From positions 152,985-216,984 of the forward strand of contig JAREIK010003426.1 of assembly GCA_029783825.1 (NCBI GenBank): a stretch of 64,000 bases of DNA, written 5' to 3'. Shown in pieces: positions 27,093 through 40,212 of the stretch. This DNA is from Sapria himalayana. Its lineage: Eukaryota; Streptophyta; Magnoliopsida; Malpighiales; Rafflesiaceae. Numbering within the stretch: position 1 is the first letter of the stretch; every line of letters starts with the position of its first letter. The notes under the pieces are model-generated. The model did not search any database and had not been told where the DNA came from. It saw only the letters and a list, made by a program, of their open reading frames with translations. The translations under genes and the position numbers were made by a program.

Positions 27093-30000
27093 ATGGAAAT
27101 AGAACAACAAGATAAAGCAACTATAAGAAATAAATGTAGAGGGATAACAAGAAAGACTATGATTATCAAGAATATGAGCAAAGGAATAAAATTTTCAGTT
27201 AAGTATAATGTTGATGGTGTTTATGTCAGACAAGTTGCGGTGCATCTCACAAGTTATTTAGGCATATTGGCACGTACCATGGTCCCAATTAAATATAGCA
27301 CTTGGCACCATGTACCTAAGCAATTGAAGAATAAATTGTGGGACTCCATTGAGGTAAATTTGTATTTTTTTTTTCTATTTATTACTTTTTCTAATTTTAT
27401 TTTCAAATTTTTTTAACATAACTATGTTCGTTACTTCTAAGCTGCATTTATATTGGATTGTGAAAGTAGAAGGAACTGTATAAAAACAATTGGCAGGTGC
27501 TTTAGATCTTTCAAGAACATGTTGACTGCAAAGTATATCTTTCCATTCAAAGACTAACTTGAGCTTCTTAAAAAACCACCAGTTGAATACAGTTTTATTG
27601 AAGATGAAGATTAGACAATTTTTGTCAAAGAAAGATTGACTCAAAGATTTCAGGAAAATTTCTAATTATTTTCATGACATATACTCATTTTTTATTTACT
27701 TAATATTAATTAAAATTTATAAGAGTTTAGAGAAGTTCAAAAGGAAAGAAGGAAAAAGCTTATTTATAATCATCATCTTAGTAGGAAGGGATATGCTGGT
27801 CTTGAGGAGGAGATGGTTAGTTAAAGAGGTTGTTATTTTACTTTTTATTTTATGTTGAATTTTCCTAGAGACTCATTATATTACATTGCAATATTATAAA
27901 AGTCGCTAGAAACCGGCTTTACTAGAGTCATTGATAGAAGTGTATTATGGAAGAAAGCAATGGAAAAAAAAGATGGCACGTATGATGAAGTGGTCATTCC
28001 ATTAGTGGAGAAGATTGTAAGTATAAGTTATGGAACAAATATTTTTTTACGTTAATAACTTATTTATATTAACCAATATGACATTTAATTTTATAATATC
28101 ATTGTGTATCAGGATAAGATGTTACAATAGTCACAAGAATATAGTGAGTTTCAATGGAAATGACATACTTACTGAAGCATTGGGAACTCCTGAATATATT
28201 GGTCGAGTACGAGCTAAAGGAAAGCATTATACTCTACAAAAATATTTTCAGTCTATGGTAGATGGTGCTTTGCGGGAATTTATGAAAGAATCGCAAGAGC
28301 GACAATCAAAGTTTGAGGAAAAGATTTTATTCCAACTCTTTCAAATGGTACCCACCGCACCTCAATCTAATGTTGGTAGCCCTAACATGCTCCAAAGACC
28401 TATTGTCCTATCTGAAAGTGTTGGGCAACCAAAATGTCGAGTAGAAGACTACATTCCACCAATGCTAAAAGCAAACAAGGTAAGTTTTATTTAATATTAT
28501 ATTTTTTAATATAAATGTGTAACACAAACTCATAATTTTCATATCAACTTACCTAGTTGATATGCAAATATAGAAGTAATGTTACAATATAAGTTAGCAT
28601 AATATATTATATTAATAAGCTCATTAGGTAATGATACCTCAATTTTGTCTAACTAATTCTTTCCTAATTTGAAATTATCAACTTTAGATGATTGCATATA
28701 ACTAAACAATATTATTTTATTTTACAGGTAAGGAATTGTCAATTCGCCATTGGGACAAAATAAAATATAGTTGCAGCTGGAACTATGGTACTTGAATGTG
28801 GTGCTAACTTCCTTGTTGTTGTGGATGTTTCTTATGATCCAAATGCATTACTTCATGTACCTATTCCAAGCCAAATTACCACTATTGAAGATGCTATTGG
28901 GCATCAAATTTTATGGCCTGCCCAATTAGTCATTCTTACTACTCATCGCATCCAGGTATGCATTTTTTTAAAATAAAAAATTTCTTGTTAATAATAAAAA
29001 AACAATTTTATCTAGGACAATTCTTATATATACTATGATATTTTATGTTTGATAGGATTCAAAGAAATTTAAGAAACAGAGTAATAAAGAGAGAACATTG
29101 AGTTTTGATGATGAGAACCCTATAGATATCAAGAACTTTGCTACATTGGTTGGGTGTTTGTTAAAGGATGAGATGGTACATGCAGTAAAAATCATAGAGG
29201 AGGTTTTTGAAGAATCTTTTAAGACCTTCCTCATGAAAGAAGATATCGATATCATAATATCATCAACAGAGGTATCATCTAATTGCCTTATGTTCTATAT
29301 ATGGTAAGAGAAATATTTAATATGATTTTCATATATTTTAACTATCTTATTTTTGCTTTAATTTTTCATAAAGAGAATTGTATTTAATATTAGTAAAATT
29401 AAAATATTAAAACTTTTAAATATTGTGTGAAATTAAATCAGACACTTGTATAAAAAGATGGTTGATGCTAAAGATGTAGAGCGATTTATTTTTGTAAATC
29501 CGACCTTGGTTTCCAATGAAGGATTGGGAGAAGCAAGCAAGAAAAATAGGTCATTTGTTATAGTTAATCGTTTGATGAATGTAAATAAGCAAGATTATAA
29601 GCATGCATATTTATCAAATTATAAATGTTATGTTGTTACACTAATGTTAATTTTGTAGTTTTCATTAGGTATTAGTGGTACTTGACATAAGGACTTTGAT
29701 CGCCTATTACCTTGATTCCTTACATCATCAACCATCAGATAATCATAAAGACATTGTTAATATGTAAGTTTTTCCCTTATTATTATAGAATGAAGCATAG
29801 TTGGTAACAAAAAAAAATTTCTTAATGCAGGGCTCTAAGAAATCATCCACTTAAAAAACATAAATCATCAAAAAGAGAGCTTAATTGGGTTGTATTAGGG
29901 GTAAATAACTCATTAGATGAGTAATAAAATATTTAGTGTCTTTTGCTTAATTTTTAAACTTTGTACAATATGACTTGCAAGTAACTCTATATATATATAT

Positions 30001-30271
30001 ATATATATATATTGATTTTATTTTATATTCAATGCCAAAGACAACAAGGTAGTGTTGAATGTGGATACTATGTGATGAGATATATGAGAGATATCATTCT
30101 CGATCAACGATGTCTTACAACAAAGGTATGTGTTGATTTGTTGGTTCTCAATATATCAGTGTTTTTTTTAGTTTCCAATTTAATTGATGAAAATATTACA
30201 TTACTTTTCAATAGTTTAATGGGATGAAATCATACAACAAAGATGAGTTGGATGAAGTACGATCTAAATGA
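27093..30271 (+). pseudogene. Second CACTA gene: Transposase_24-like protein with C-terminal Ulp1/C48 protease domain, decayed
   Basis: Exon 1 (27093-27353, ending GAG before GTAAAT) reads KCRGITRKT, LGILARTMVPI and W..VP.QLKNKLWDSIE, the N-terminal signature of plant Ptta/En/Spm (Transposase_24) proteins. Further exons follow near 27440-27655, 27732-27815 (LSRKGYAGLEEEM), 27905-28018 and 28120-28480 (LGTPEYIGRVRAKG), then 28735-28955 (NIVAAGT, WPAQLVILTTH). The C-terminal part (about 29440-30271) resembles the C48 protease fold: H before VLVVLD (29663), YYLDSL, and QQGSVECGYYVMRYM with the catalytic Cys codon at 30060-30062. Stops lie at 27555, 27612, 28761, 29666 and 30269; those at 27612, 29666 and 30269 replace an expected Trp. 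It follows the TNP2-type gene in the same direction, as usual in these elements. Exon borders other than the first are approximate. Confidence 0.8.
29989..30012. repeat. (TA)n microsatellite in an intron
   Basis: About 12 TA units just upstream of the exon that carries the C48 catalytic cysteine. Confidence 0.85.
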
Positions 30272-31941
30272 GTGATGTTGGTGACTCAATTAATACTTTC
30301 CTTGGTTTGAAAAGCATTGGGGACACCTTTTTGTATTGAAGCATGAACAAATTTTGGCATTTCCAACTTTAACTTTTGATGAGGTTCATACTTTATATCT
30401 TTTTTGACCCAAACTATGACTGAAGGTAAATTATTAGACATAATCATTTGAAGACATTTTAGTATTTTCCATACACATTCATTATATTTGTCTAATTTCC
30501 AAAGGTTGAATTATGTTAGTATATTGTATGCATGATTCATAGGCATTTAAAGGTAAACTTTTTTTTGGTTAGGTTAGAAGATCTTCCATCCAACTTTGGA
30601 ATGGTCCATGAACTATTGTGATAATAAAGGTATTTTTCATTATTAGATACAAGTTTATTACTTCTTACTTTCTATTTAATATTCAAAACTTGAATATGCA
30701 ATTGGAATTTTATTGTTATCATATAATCTTTTGTTTGTGTTGTCAACAAAAGATTTTTTTTGTAGATTGGCAATGGAAAAAATTATGATTTTGACTTTTG
30801 GCTTCAATACTTTACCACAACATTGTAAATTACCTTTTCACCCTTAAAAAACACAATTATTATTTCAAGGCACAATTTTTTTTACGTAGCCTTTATTTTA
30901 TTAATAAATCTAAAACTATAAGTTGATTGGATTACTATATATGTGTAATCAAATAGAACTTGAAATTACATTACATAGCATCTCATCGAGTTTTTTTAAT
31001 GTATTGGGAAGATGACAAGTAATTTAACTTTTTATTTTATTAAATTTAATTGGTTTTTGTAGTGTTTCTTCAAGTAGTTTGTGAGATCTTTCAACTCACT
31101 ACACACATATACGTTTTTAATGAATTATTATTGTTTTGTATTTTAAAATATTTGATCAACTTTTATGTCATAATTAATAAATCTCTTGCTTTATATTTTA
31201 CCCATTACTACTAACTTTATTTTTGTTGTAGTTACATTTTTTTAATCGTATATGTCAATCGTTATATAAATTATTTTCATGATATGTTGTTATCATTCTT
31301 TTTTTTTATTTTCGAATGCTCTATAATATATTTTTTTCTACAAGTGTAATTATTTATTTTTAATCTTTTTGTATGTAGGTCACCTTTTTTGGAAATTAAC
31401 TTTCAACTTTGCCAGGCTAGCATGAAGTAGTTTCTTGGAGATTAGGCACAATTGGCTTGCATTAATCAGAAATTTTGAATTGAATTAAAGAAATGAATGT
31501 TGAAATTGTGTTATAATTTTTTTTTGAATTGTAAGAAGTCCAAGTTCCCCATTGTACTTAATAACTTTATTCTTGGTATGAATTGTAAAGTATGTTTTTC
31601 TTATGTGCATGCAGTATTACAATAACAGGTGAAAATATATTTACAATAATTATTACATTTATATTTAATTAAATCATTATCTTCCTTGACACTTTTACTA
31701 AATGTCATTGTATTCAAATAATTTAAGATTGATACAACAAATTATGACATTTTATGAGTATCAAGGTAGATTGGTATAATAAACAAGGACACTTTATTTT
31801 AGCATCAAGGTTTTTTTCAACGACACTGCTAATAAACGACATTATCGGCAAAGACTTTTTATGTCACGCTAGCGGATGACGCTATCGATAAGCGACATGA
31901 ATTATATTTAATGATGCTTTTTAAGCGTCTTTGATTATGAT
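30272..31941 (+). other. CACTA-1 3' region and right subterminal zone
   Basis: AT-rich and without a convincing gene. The last 270 bases carry repeated TGTCAT, GACAC and CGACAT motifs (31690, 31823, 31837, 31862, 31894), which look like subterminal binding repeats. Confidence 0.6.
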
Positions 31942-31954
31942 TTTTGTTGTAGTG
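31942..31954 (-). repeat. CACTA-1 right terminal inverted repeat (AAT target duplication at 31955-31957)
   Basis: TTTTGTTGTAGTG followed by AAT. It is the exact inverse of 19963-19975. Confidence 0.95.
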
Positions 31955-32115
31955 AATAGATATATAGATAGATATACAATTTAATAGATAAATTGATAGA
32001 CTGATTGATTGAGAGATAGATAGATTGATAGTCAAATTGGTAGACATATATATAGACACATAAATTGAAAAATAAATAGAGGTATAGATAGACAGACAGT
32101 TATATATATAGATAG

Positions 32116-32120
<5 letters not shown>

Positions 32121-32160
<40 letters not shown>
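32121..32160. repeat. (TA)n microsatellite
   Basis: Twenty uninterrupted TA units inside the GATA array. Confidence 0.9.
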
Positions 32161-32166
<6 letters not shown>

Positions 32167-32967
32167 CTAATAGATAGATAGATAAATAGATAGATAGACA
32201 GATAAATAGATAGATTGATTGACGAATAGATAGACATGTAGATACACACAAAGGTATATAAATAGATAGTATATATAGATAGATAAAAAGATAGATAGAT
32301 AGTCATATATATAGATAGATAGATAGACAGACAAATAGACAAATTGATAGACATATAGATATATAGACATACATATAGATATATAGACAGACATATAGAT
32401 AGATATATCAATTGATAGATAGTTAGTTAGATAGATAGACAGATATAAAGACCCTTTAGATAGACATATAAGTAGGCAAATAGAAAGATTCATAGACAAA
32501 TAGAAAGATAGATAGATAGATAGATTTATGTACATATAGTCATATAGAAATATATATAGATAGAAAGATAAACAGATAGATAGATAATGAGATTGACAGA
32601 TAGATAGACAAGTAGACACATAGACTATTTGATAGATAGAAAGATAAACATAAAGATAGATAGATATATAGATAGATAGATAGACAGATAGATAGATAAT
32701 TTGATTGATAGATAGATAGACATATAGTCTGATATACATATTGAAAGATTGAGAGATAGAAAGATAGATAAATAGGTAGTTATATAGATAAAGAGATAGA
32801 AATATAAATAGAGAGATGGAGAGATAGAGAGAATTAGATAAATAAAGATATAAACATATATATTAATAAAGAGATAGAGAGATAGAGAAATAGATAAAAA
32901 AAGATAGACTAATAGATAGGTATATAGGTAGACATATAAAAGGATAGATAGATAGATAGATAGACAG

Positions 32968-33300
32968 CTATTATTAGGTTGGTAGCTACTAGCTAGGGAG
33001 GTAGGTAGGTATTAAGATCGGTAGTTAGCTAGGTAGAGAGATAAAGAGGTATAAAGATATAGAGATAGAAAGATACAGAAATAGCAAGGTAGAGAAATAG
33101 ATAGGTAGAAAGCTAAAGAGATAGAAAGAATTAGAGGTAGAAAGATATAGAGATAAAGAGAATGAAAGATAAAAAGATAGAGAGATAGAGAGTTAGATAG
33201 CCAAAGAGATATCAAGATAAAAAGATAGATAGATATAGAGATAAAGAGAAAGATAGATAGATAGAAAGATAGAAAGAAATAAAGATATTTAGAAAGATAG
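32968..33300 (+). repeat. TAGG island followed by a GAGATA block (module copy 2)
   Basis: An island with GGTAGCTACTAGCTAGGGAG, GTAGGTAGGTATT and TTAGCTAGGTAG leads into about 260 bases of AGATAGAGAGATA/AAAGATATAGAG repeat, in the same order as 19523-19760. Without CACTA-1 the two modules would be about 1.45 kb apart. Confidence 0.6.
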
Positions 33301-34160
33301 ATTGATAAATAGTAGATAGACATATAGACAGATAAACAAAAAGATTAATAAATAGATATACATATTGATGGATAGAAAGCTAGATATGTAGATAGATAAA
33401 TAGCTTGATAGACATATATTCAAAAAGAAAGACATATAAACTGACAAACTGATAGATCAATATATTGACAGATTGACAAACAAATAGATAGATAGACACA
33501 TAAATAGACATTTGACAGATAGTTAGGCTGGCAGAAAGATCGATAGATAGACTGATAGATAGATAAATAGATAGATATATAGATATATATATATATATAT
33601 AGATTGACAGATAGATTGACATATAGATATATAGACAGACATAGATATATAGATATATAGAAAAGTAGATAAATAGATATATTGATAAAAATTTTGATAG
33701 ATAAATTGATAGACAGGATGAAAGAAAGAAAGAAAGATAGATAGATAATAGATAGATATACAGATAGATTACCAAATAGAAAAATTGACAAATAGATAGA
33801 TAGATTGATTGATAGATAGAGAGATAGAAAAATAGATAGACAAATAGATAGACATATATAAACAGATAGAATAGATACACAGAATGATAGATTGATAGAT
33901 TGATAGATTGACAAATAAATAATCAAGTAGTTAGTCAGATAGATAGATAAATAGAAAGACAGAAAGATAAACAGATAGATAGAAAGATATAATGATAGAT
34001 AGACAGATAAATAGACATATAGAGAGACAAAAAGATGAATTATTCTATAGATAGATTGATATACTGATTGATATATAGATGGATAGACAAATTGATAGAT
34101 AGATAAATAAATATTTTGATAGACATATAGATAGAAAATTTATAGATAGAAAGATAGATA

Positions 34161-34191
<31 letters not shown>

Positions 34192-37100
34192 AGATAGATA
34201 GACTTATAGATAGACAAATAGATAGAAGTTAGAGATATAGATTGATAGATGGATAGATAAATAGTAGATAGATTGATAATTAGATATATAGATAGATATA
34301 CAGATTGATAGATAGTTTGATAAATAGATAGATTAATAGATAAAAAACAATAGTTTCATTGATAATTAGATAGATAATGGATAGATTACTAGATAGATAG
34401 ATATATAGATAAATAGTAGATAGATTATTATAAAAGTAGATAGACAGATCAACAAATAGACAAACAACATACAGAAAAATAGATAGACAAATAGATAGAC
34501 AAACAGATAGACAAACATACATATAGCCATATATATAGACAAATTGTTAGACAAGCATATAGATATATAGAGAAATAGATAGAAAGATTAATTGATTGAT
34601 AGACAGATAGATAGATTGATTGATTGACAGATTGATAGATAGGTTGATAGATAGATTGATAAAAAGATTGATAGTGAGATATATAGATAAATAGATATAC
34701 AGATAGATAGATAGATAGATTGATTGATTGACATATATATTGAAAGATTGATCGACATATTTATATACAGATTGATAGACAAATTGATAGATACATAGAA
34801 GATAGATTGATCGACAAATTGATATACAGATTAATAAATAGATTGGTAGATAGATTGATAGATAGATTGATAGACCAATTGATAGATAGTTTCATAGGCA
34901 TATTGATAGATAGATTGATATGTAGATTTAAGGTAGATAAATATATAAATAGAGAAATAGATAGATAGATAGACAGATAGATAGATAAAAAAATTTATAA
35001 ATAGATAGATAGACACATAGATTGACAAACAGATAGATAGACAAAAAGAAAGAAAGATAGATAGATATATAGATAGATAGATAGATAGAGAGATAAATAT
35101 ATAGACAGATAGATAAATATTGATAGATATATAGAAAATAGATAGATTAATAGAAAAATAGATAGATAGTCATATATAGATATAGATAAAAAGATTGACA
35201 TACAAATAGATAGACAAATCAATTGATTGGTTGATTGATATATTGATAAATCGATTGATATACAAATTAATAAACAACAGATTAACAGATTGATAAATAT
35301 ATGATATATAGATAGATAGATATATAGATTTATAGATGAATGGATAGATAGATTGATAGATAGATATATAGATATATTAATAGACAGATATATTAATAGA
35401 TAGATAGAAATACTGATAGGTAGATAGATAGAGAGACAGATAGATAGACACATTTATAGATTATTAAATTGATAAATAGAGAGATAGATAGACTGACATA
35501 TAGATAGATACATAGATAAATAGATACATAGATAGATAAATATACATATAGATAGACAAATAGATACATAGATAGATATATAGAAAGATTGATTTATAGA
35601 CAGATTGAAATACCAATAGATAAATAAATCGATATACAGTTAGATATACAAATAGATAGACAGATTGATGGAAAGATATATAAATAGATAGATATATATA
35701 TATACACACTCATAGATAGATAGATAGATAGATATATAGAAAGATAGACAAACAAATATATAGATATATAGAAAGACATAGATATATAAATATATAAATA
35801 GACAGATAGATATATAGACAATTAGATAGATAGATTATTAGACATATATATAGACACATAGATAAATAGAAAAATAAATAGATAGACAGATAGACAAAAA
35901 GATAGTAATATAGATAGACAGATAGATAGACAGACATATAGATTGATCAATATATATATACAATCTAATAGGCATATTGATATACAGATTGATATATTGA
36001 TTGATATAGAGAATTTTATACAAATAGATACACATATAGATAGACATATAGATATACGATTAGATAGATTGATAAATAGATAGACAGATAGATAGATAGA
36101 TAAATAGATAGACAGACATATAGATAGATAGATAGATAGACATATAGATAGATAGATAGAAAGTTAGACAGACAAGCAGATAGATAGATAGATAAATAGA
36201 TAGAAAATTAGATATATAAACATACAGATAGATATATAAATAGATAGATATATATATATATATATATATTGACAAATATATAAATAGATATATAGACAAA
36301 TAGACAAATAGATAGATAGAAAAATAGATAGACAGACAAATTGATTGATAGTTATATATATAATGAGATAGAAATATAGAGATATAAATAGACAGACAGA
36401 AAGATTGATTGATTGATAGACATATTAATAGATAGATTAATAAATAGATTGATGGACATATTGATTCGCAGGTTTATAAATAAATTAATAGAAAAATTTA
36501 TAGTCAGATTGATAGATAAATAGATAGGTAGATTTACATACAGATAATTAGAAAGATAGATATAAAATAGATAGAGAGATAGACAAACAAATAAATAGTT
36601 AGATATATATACACATTTATAGATTATTAGATATATTGATAGATAAATAAATTGACAAACAGATAAAAATATAGATAGATAGATAGACATATAGATACAT
36701 AGATAGATAAATAGACAAATAGATAGACATAAAGATAGACAAAAAGATTTAAAGATAGATAAATATATAGATAGATAGTTTGATTGATTGACAGATAAAT
36801 ATATAGATTGATAGACAAATAGTTAGACAAATAAATAAATAGATTTATATATAGACTTATAGTGAGATAGATATATATATACATAGATAGATATATTGAT
36901 TTAAAGATAGATAAATATATAGATAGATAGACAGACATATATATATATATAGATATATAGATCGATAGACAGGTATATAGATATATACATAGACAGATAA
37001 ACATATAGACAAATTGATAGACATATTATTTAATAAATAGATAGATAGATAAATTGATAGATAGATAAACAAACAAATAGATAGATAGATAGTAAAAAAT

Positions 37101-37693
37101 ATAGTAGGACAGAAAGATAGAGAGACTTATAGACCAACCAACAGATACATTGATAGATAAATTGAAAGATAGATTGAAAGATATATTGAAAGATAGATAG
37201 TTAGATAGATAGATAGATAGACAGATAGATAGGCAGATAGATAGACAAATAGATAGACAAATAAATAGAAAAATAGATAGATATATAAATAAATAGATAG
37301 ATAGTTAGGTAAATTTATTGAAAGATTGATAGACCAATTTATAGATAGATTGACAGATAGATAGATTGAAACATTGATAGAAAATTGATAAATAGATTGA
37401 TAGTCATATTGATAGACATATTGATTGGCAGATTGATGGATAGATAAATAGATAGATAGACAGATAGATTAACATATAGATAGACAAATATATTGATAGA
37501 TAGAGAGATAGATAGACAGATAAATAGAAATGTAAATAGACAGATAGTTAGATATATAGATAGATAAAAAGATAGTCATATAGATATATAGATAGATAGA
37601 TAGTTAGATAGACAGATAGATAGATATATTGATAGACATATACATAGATAAATTGATATATAGATAGATGAATAAATATATAGATAGATAGAC

Positions 37694-37695
<2 letters not shown>

Positions 37696-37755
<60 letters not shown>
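37696..37755. repeat. (TA)n microsatellite (60 bp)
   Basis: Thirty uninterrupted TA units, one of the two longest pure runs in the window. Confidence 0.92.
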
Positions 37756-37760
<5 letters not shown>

Positions 37761-39218
37761 GATAGATAGATAGACAAATTTATAGATAGATTTATAGAAA
37801 GACAGACATACAGACAGACATATAGATAGATAGACATTTACATAGATAGTTATATTGATAGAAAGACAAATTGATATATAGATAGATAGATATATAGATA
37901 GATAGCTATATAGATATATAGATTTATAGATTTATAGATCGAGAGATAGGTATATAGACAAATAGATAGATAGATTATTAGGTATATAGATAATAAGATA
38001 TATTGACAGATATATAAACAATTAAACAAATAGATAAATAGATAGATAGAAAATTGTAGAACACATATTTAGACATTTTGATAAATAGATCGATTGATAG
38101 AACGAAAAATAGATAGATAAATAGAGAATTTGATCGACAGATCAATAGTTAGATTTATAGATATATTTATAGATAAATAGATAGATAGATTGATTGATAG
38201 ATAGATAGATAAAATATATATACATAAATAGTTAGACTAATAGATAGACAACTATATAGACATATATATATATAGACATTTAGATATACAAATTGATAGA
38301 CAGACATATAGATAGATATATTGATAGATATATACATAGACACGTAGACAAGTAGATTGATAGAAAATAGAAATATAGATTGATACATAGATAAATAGAT
38401 AGATATATAGACTGATAGATAATATATAGATAGACATATAGATAGATAGATATACATAAATATATATATATATAGATATGTAGTTAGATATGTAGATAGA
38501 TAAATAAATAAATAAATAGATAAATTGATTGACAGATAGATAGACAAATGGATAGAAAGACAGATAGATAGATAGATAAATCGAAAAATAGATAGTCATA
38601 TTGATAGACACAGATATACTAATAGATAGACAAATAGATAGATAGATAGATAGATATATAGATAGATATATAGATAGATATATAGATAGATCGATAGAAA
38701 AATATACAAATATATAGATAGATAGATTGATTGATTCATAAACAGATAAATAGACAGATAGATATATAGATAAATAGATAAATAAATAGATTGGTAAATA
38801 TATCGATAGATAGAAAGATAGATAGTAGGACAGAGAGATAGACAGACAGATAGATAGACAGATAGTCAAATAGATAGATATATATACTAATAGATAGACA
38901 ATTTGATAGACAGATTGATAGACCAATTGATAGATGCTTTTATATACATATTGATATACATATTTATAGATAGATTTTTAGACAATTAGACATATAGATT
39001 GCTAGATAGTTATATACACAGATATATTGACAAATATATAGACAAACATATAGATAGATAGACAAATAAACACACACCTATATCAGCAAATAGATAGACA
39101 AATTGATATAAAAAATTGATAGATAATCAGATAGATAGATAAATAAATAGATAAATAGATAGGGAGATAGATATACATGTAGATACCTAGTTTGATAGAC
39201 AGATAAATAGACAAATAG

Positions 39219-39548
39219 TGTTGTATATCATTTTTTTGATTATCTATTTTGTATTACCAAAATGTTTATGTTTTAATATTTTCATGTAAGTGTAGGAATA
39301 AAATATTAAGAGGACGAGAATGCAACAATAGCATACTAATGGAGGTTCCATTTTCTAGTGGATGTAGCTAGTCATGTTGAACTACTAGTGAACCACATTA
39401 TTTCGTGCATTTCCCTTATGGTTTTGTTTCGTTTATTGATTCTGCCATGGTTAGATTGTGGTTGTGGATTGTATTTATATCTTTTGTTGTAGTTTCTCTA
39501 TTGTTCTCTTCTTCTGAATCATAATTATGGAAGCACAATTGCCCAACA
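39219..39548. mobile_element. Solo-LTR-like insertion in the GATA array
   Basis: A 330-bp non-GATA segment starts TGTTG and ends CAACA, the TG...CA form with 5-bp inverted ends that is typical of an LTR. Bases 39351-39548 match 48966-49148 at roughly 85% by eye (GTGGATGTAGC.AGTCATGTTGA, TTATTTCGTGCATTTC, TTGTTCTCTTCTTCTGAATC), and both copies end at CCAACA. On the minus strand there is a TATAAATA box at about 39470. No matching 5-bp target duplication is visible (left AATAG; right flank GATGA once the hAT is removed), so the class is uncertain. It could also be part of another transposon. Confidence 0.4.
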
Positions 39549-40212
39549 GTTTTAGAGGTGATGGGCCCGCTCGGGCCAGGCCTGGCCTTACCGGCCAGGC
39601 AAAAAAGTTTTTTTTTATTTATTATTTTGTTTTAATTTTTATTTTAATTATATAAATTATTAAATTATATATAAAATTATAGATAATGTATAATATTATA
39701 TATTTATAATATGAAAATTGTTAAAATAAAATTTATTAAAATTACAAAGTTAAAGTTTTTTTTAATGTAATATAAATTTAGTTTAAATTTTATTAGTATT
39801 ATATAATAGAGTTATAAATTTTTAAATGAAAAATTAAAACAAAAAAATAAATAAATCAATAAACTATGTTAAAAAAATTAAAAAGTAAAAAAAATATAAG
39901 CAAACCAAATGAAAAATGACCAATCAGCCATTAGATACCGAAAGTCCGAACCAAACAAATTAAAGTTTCAACGTAACATATAAATAAAGCGTATAATCAA
40001 TAAAAAATAAAACATCAAAATCAAAAAATAGTAGATCATCATCAATTGTCAATCGGCATATCATGAGCATCATCAGCCATAACATCAAGATCAGTATCAT
40101 ATGGATCATCATCATCAGCAATCAACTCCTTCGCTATCGTAGTAGAGGCGACTGTAGTCCCTATCCCAGTCCCAGCTCCAGTACGATCATGGATGCTAAA
40201 CCTTTAATCCTC

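Larger units (their letters stand above)
19963..31954 (+). mobile_element. CACTA-1: 11,992-bp CACTA (En/Spm) transposon with both ends intact
   Basis: The left end is CACTACAACAAAA (19963-19975) and the right end is TTTTGTTGTAGTG (31942-31954), a perfect 13-bp terminal inverted repeat. Both sides are flanked by AAT (19960-19962 and 31955-31957), the 3-bp target duplication expected for CACTA elements. It is inserted in the GATA array. Inside, on the + strand, are a TNP2-type transposase gene (from 23503) and a second gene of the Transposase_24/C48 type (from 27093), both with stops and frameshifts. A captured TRANK1-like fragment lies near the left end on the minus strand. Its TIR differs from the CACTACAAGAAAA family at 1-2487 and 43170-51973. 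It cannot supply its own transposase but its ends could still be recognised in trans (inference). Confidence 0.95.
31955..39218 (+). repeat. Degenerate GATA tetranucleotide array, block 2 (7.3 kb)
   Basis: The same GATA family and strand as block 1, resuming directly after the CACTA-1 target duplication. It contains GATTGATAGACA domains (for example 34590-34900), GAGATA domains (32800-32890 and 33040-33290) and several pure TA runs. Minus-strand frames are repeat artefacts. No gene seen. Confidence 0.97.
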
